64,000 nucleotides of DNA from Stutzerimonas stutzeri (lineage in GTDB: Bacteria; Pseudomonadota; Gammaproteobacteria; Pseudomonadales; Pseudomonadaceae): contig NZ_CP073105.1 in the NCBI RefSeq assembly GCF_018138085.1, positions 3,658,001 to 3,722,000 on the forward strand, read 5' to 3'. Under the pieces are notes generated by a model. It did no database searches, was not told the origin of the DNA, and was given only the letters and a program-made list of their open reading frames with translations. Made by a program: the position numbers and the translations under genes. Shown here piece by piece: positions 63,345 to 64,000 of the stretch (positions within the stretch are counted from its first letter, which is position 1; every line of letters begins with the position of its first letter).

Positions 63345-64000
63345 TCAGCGGTTCTGCTGATACAGCGGCATCACCTTCGGGATGGCGGCCTGCAATGCCT
63401 GCGTACGGCTGCTCGATGAAGGGTGGGTGCTGAGAAACTCCGGTGGCGCCGAACCGCCAGCCGCAGCCATCTTCTCCCAGAGGCTGATCGCCGCGCTCGG
63501 GTTGTAGCCGGCGCGGGCGGCCAGCTCCAGTCCGATCAGATCGGCCTCGTTCTCATTGTTGCGACTGTTGGGCAGCGTCATCAGATACTCGACGCCCATG
63601 TTGGCCAGCTGCAGACTGCCGTCTCCGACGCCGAAGGCCGAACCGATCTGCGTCGCCATCTGCACACCGTAGGCCTTGGACATTGCCTCACGACCATGCT
63701 CTCGCAGCGCGTGGGCGATTTCATGGCCCATGACTGCGGCGATCTCGTCATCGGACAGCTTCAGCTTCTCGATCAGCCCCGTATAGAAGATGATCTTGCC
63801 GCCCGGCCCACAGTTGGCGTTCAGTTCCGGGCTGTCGATCACGTTGACTTCCCAGTTCCACTGCGCCGCATCCGGACGGAAAGCCGGCACCTCGGCAATC
63901 AGTCGCTGGGCAATGGTGTTGACGCGCTTGCTCACAGCGCTGCTCTTTTCCAGCACACCTTTCTTCGACGCCTCGCTGAGCGTTTGCTGGTAGGACTGGG
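63345..64000 (-). CDS. M48 family metalloprotease, C-terminal part (gene continues beyond the window)
   Basis: The frame is open to base 64000. The visible 217 residues include the zinc site VMGHEIAHALREHGRE (HExxH), the third zinc ligand in NENEADLIGLELAARAGYNP, and STHPSSSSRTQALQ at the end. The family includes the periplasmic LoiP/BepA-like peptidases. The N terminus, with its likely lipoprotein signal, is outside the window. The upstream residues (QQTLSEASKKG) match the family. Confidence 0.92.
   Translation of the reverse strand, partial: QSYQQTLSEASKKGVLEKSSAVSKRVNTIAQRLIAEVPAFRPDAAQWNWEVNVIDSPELNANCGPGGKIIFYTGLIEKLKLSDDEIAAVMGHEIAHALREHGREAMSKAYGVQMATQIGSAFGVGDGSLQLANMGVEYLMTLPNSRNNENEADLIGLELAARAGYNPSAAISLWEKMAAAGGSAPPEFLSTHPSSSSRTQALQAAIPKVMPLYQQNR

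Overview
The window looks like a core chromosomal segment of a gamma-proteobacterium of the Pseudomonas stutzeri group (Stutzerimonas). GC content is high. An H-NS-like MvaT protein, a 481-residue AlgA, ornithine-lipid genes, a SadC-type diguanylate cyclase next to fumA, and several neighbour pairs known from P. aeruginosa (purU-mvaT-sbcB; pyk / ferredoxin reductase / sadC / fumA; gpx-slyD-ackA-pta-acyltransferase-ompA) support this. I saw no insertion sequence, prophage, CRISPR array, rRNA or tRNA.

Layout. 1-3.4 kb: the end of the RNA helicase rhlB, the molybdopterin genes moaC-moaD-moaE, and a PIN-PhoH protein. 3.7-8.2 kb: a His-rich cation exporter with a MerR-type operator-like dyad, yaaA, and a lone algA behind a 675-bp leader. 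8.3-13.2 kb: a HerA-like ATPase, purU, mvaT and sbcB. 13.4-20.2 kb: a tightly coupled six-gene operon (RDD, SpoIIM-like, DUF4129, DUF4350, MoxR ATPase, DUF58), the least understood multi-gene system here. 20.3-21.6 kb: a minus-strand set of lipoprotein, DUF4124 protein and PilZ protein. 21.8-28.9 kb: pyruvate kinase, a flavin/iron-sulfur reductase overlapping a SadC-like diguanylate cyclase, class I fumarase and an Aer-type receptor.

29-35 kb: small accessory proteins (VF530, DJ-1/PfpI), a phospholipase-D-fold enzyme, an acyl-CoA-dehydrogenase-like protein, olsB-olsA for ornithine lipids, ACP phosphodiesterase and a MioC-like flavodoxin. 35-39 kb: a degenerate PilZ protein, folM-folX (monapterin), a homologue of the Anabaena sensory rhodopsin transducer without a rhodopsin, a DUF1244/HopJ pair and cysZ. 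39-43 kb: an FMN reductase, a TetR/old-yellow-enzyme pair with matching palindromic operators, glutathione peroxidase and slyD. 43-47.7 kb: ackA-pta and a PlsC-like acyltransferase.

47.7-57.4 kb is rich in signalling. A 1236-residue hybrid kinase with three receiver domains sits just upstream of a REC-PAS-GGDEF-EAL protein. A second hybrid kinase further on has no ordinary start codon in front of its PAS domain. Between them lie an OmpA-like lipoprotein and a metallo-beta-lactamase-fold hydrolase. 57.4-64 kb: an acyl-CoA ligase, a LysE exporter, a hydroxyacid dehydrogenase, rsmC, a GDT1-family manganese exporter preceded by a clear yybP-ykoY manganese riboswitch, a SnoaL-like protein and the partial gene of an M48 metalloprotease.

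Cyclic-di-GMP (SadC, GGDEF-EAL, two PilZ-type proteins), redox and electrophile defence (old yellow enzyme, glutathione peroxidase, YaaA, flavodoxin) and envelope lipid remodelling are the recurring themes.
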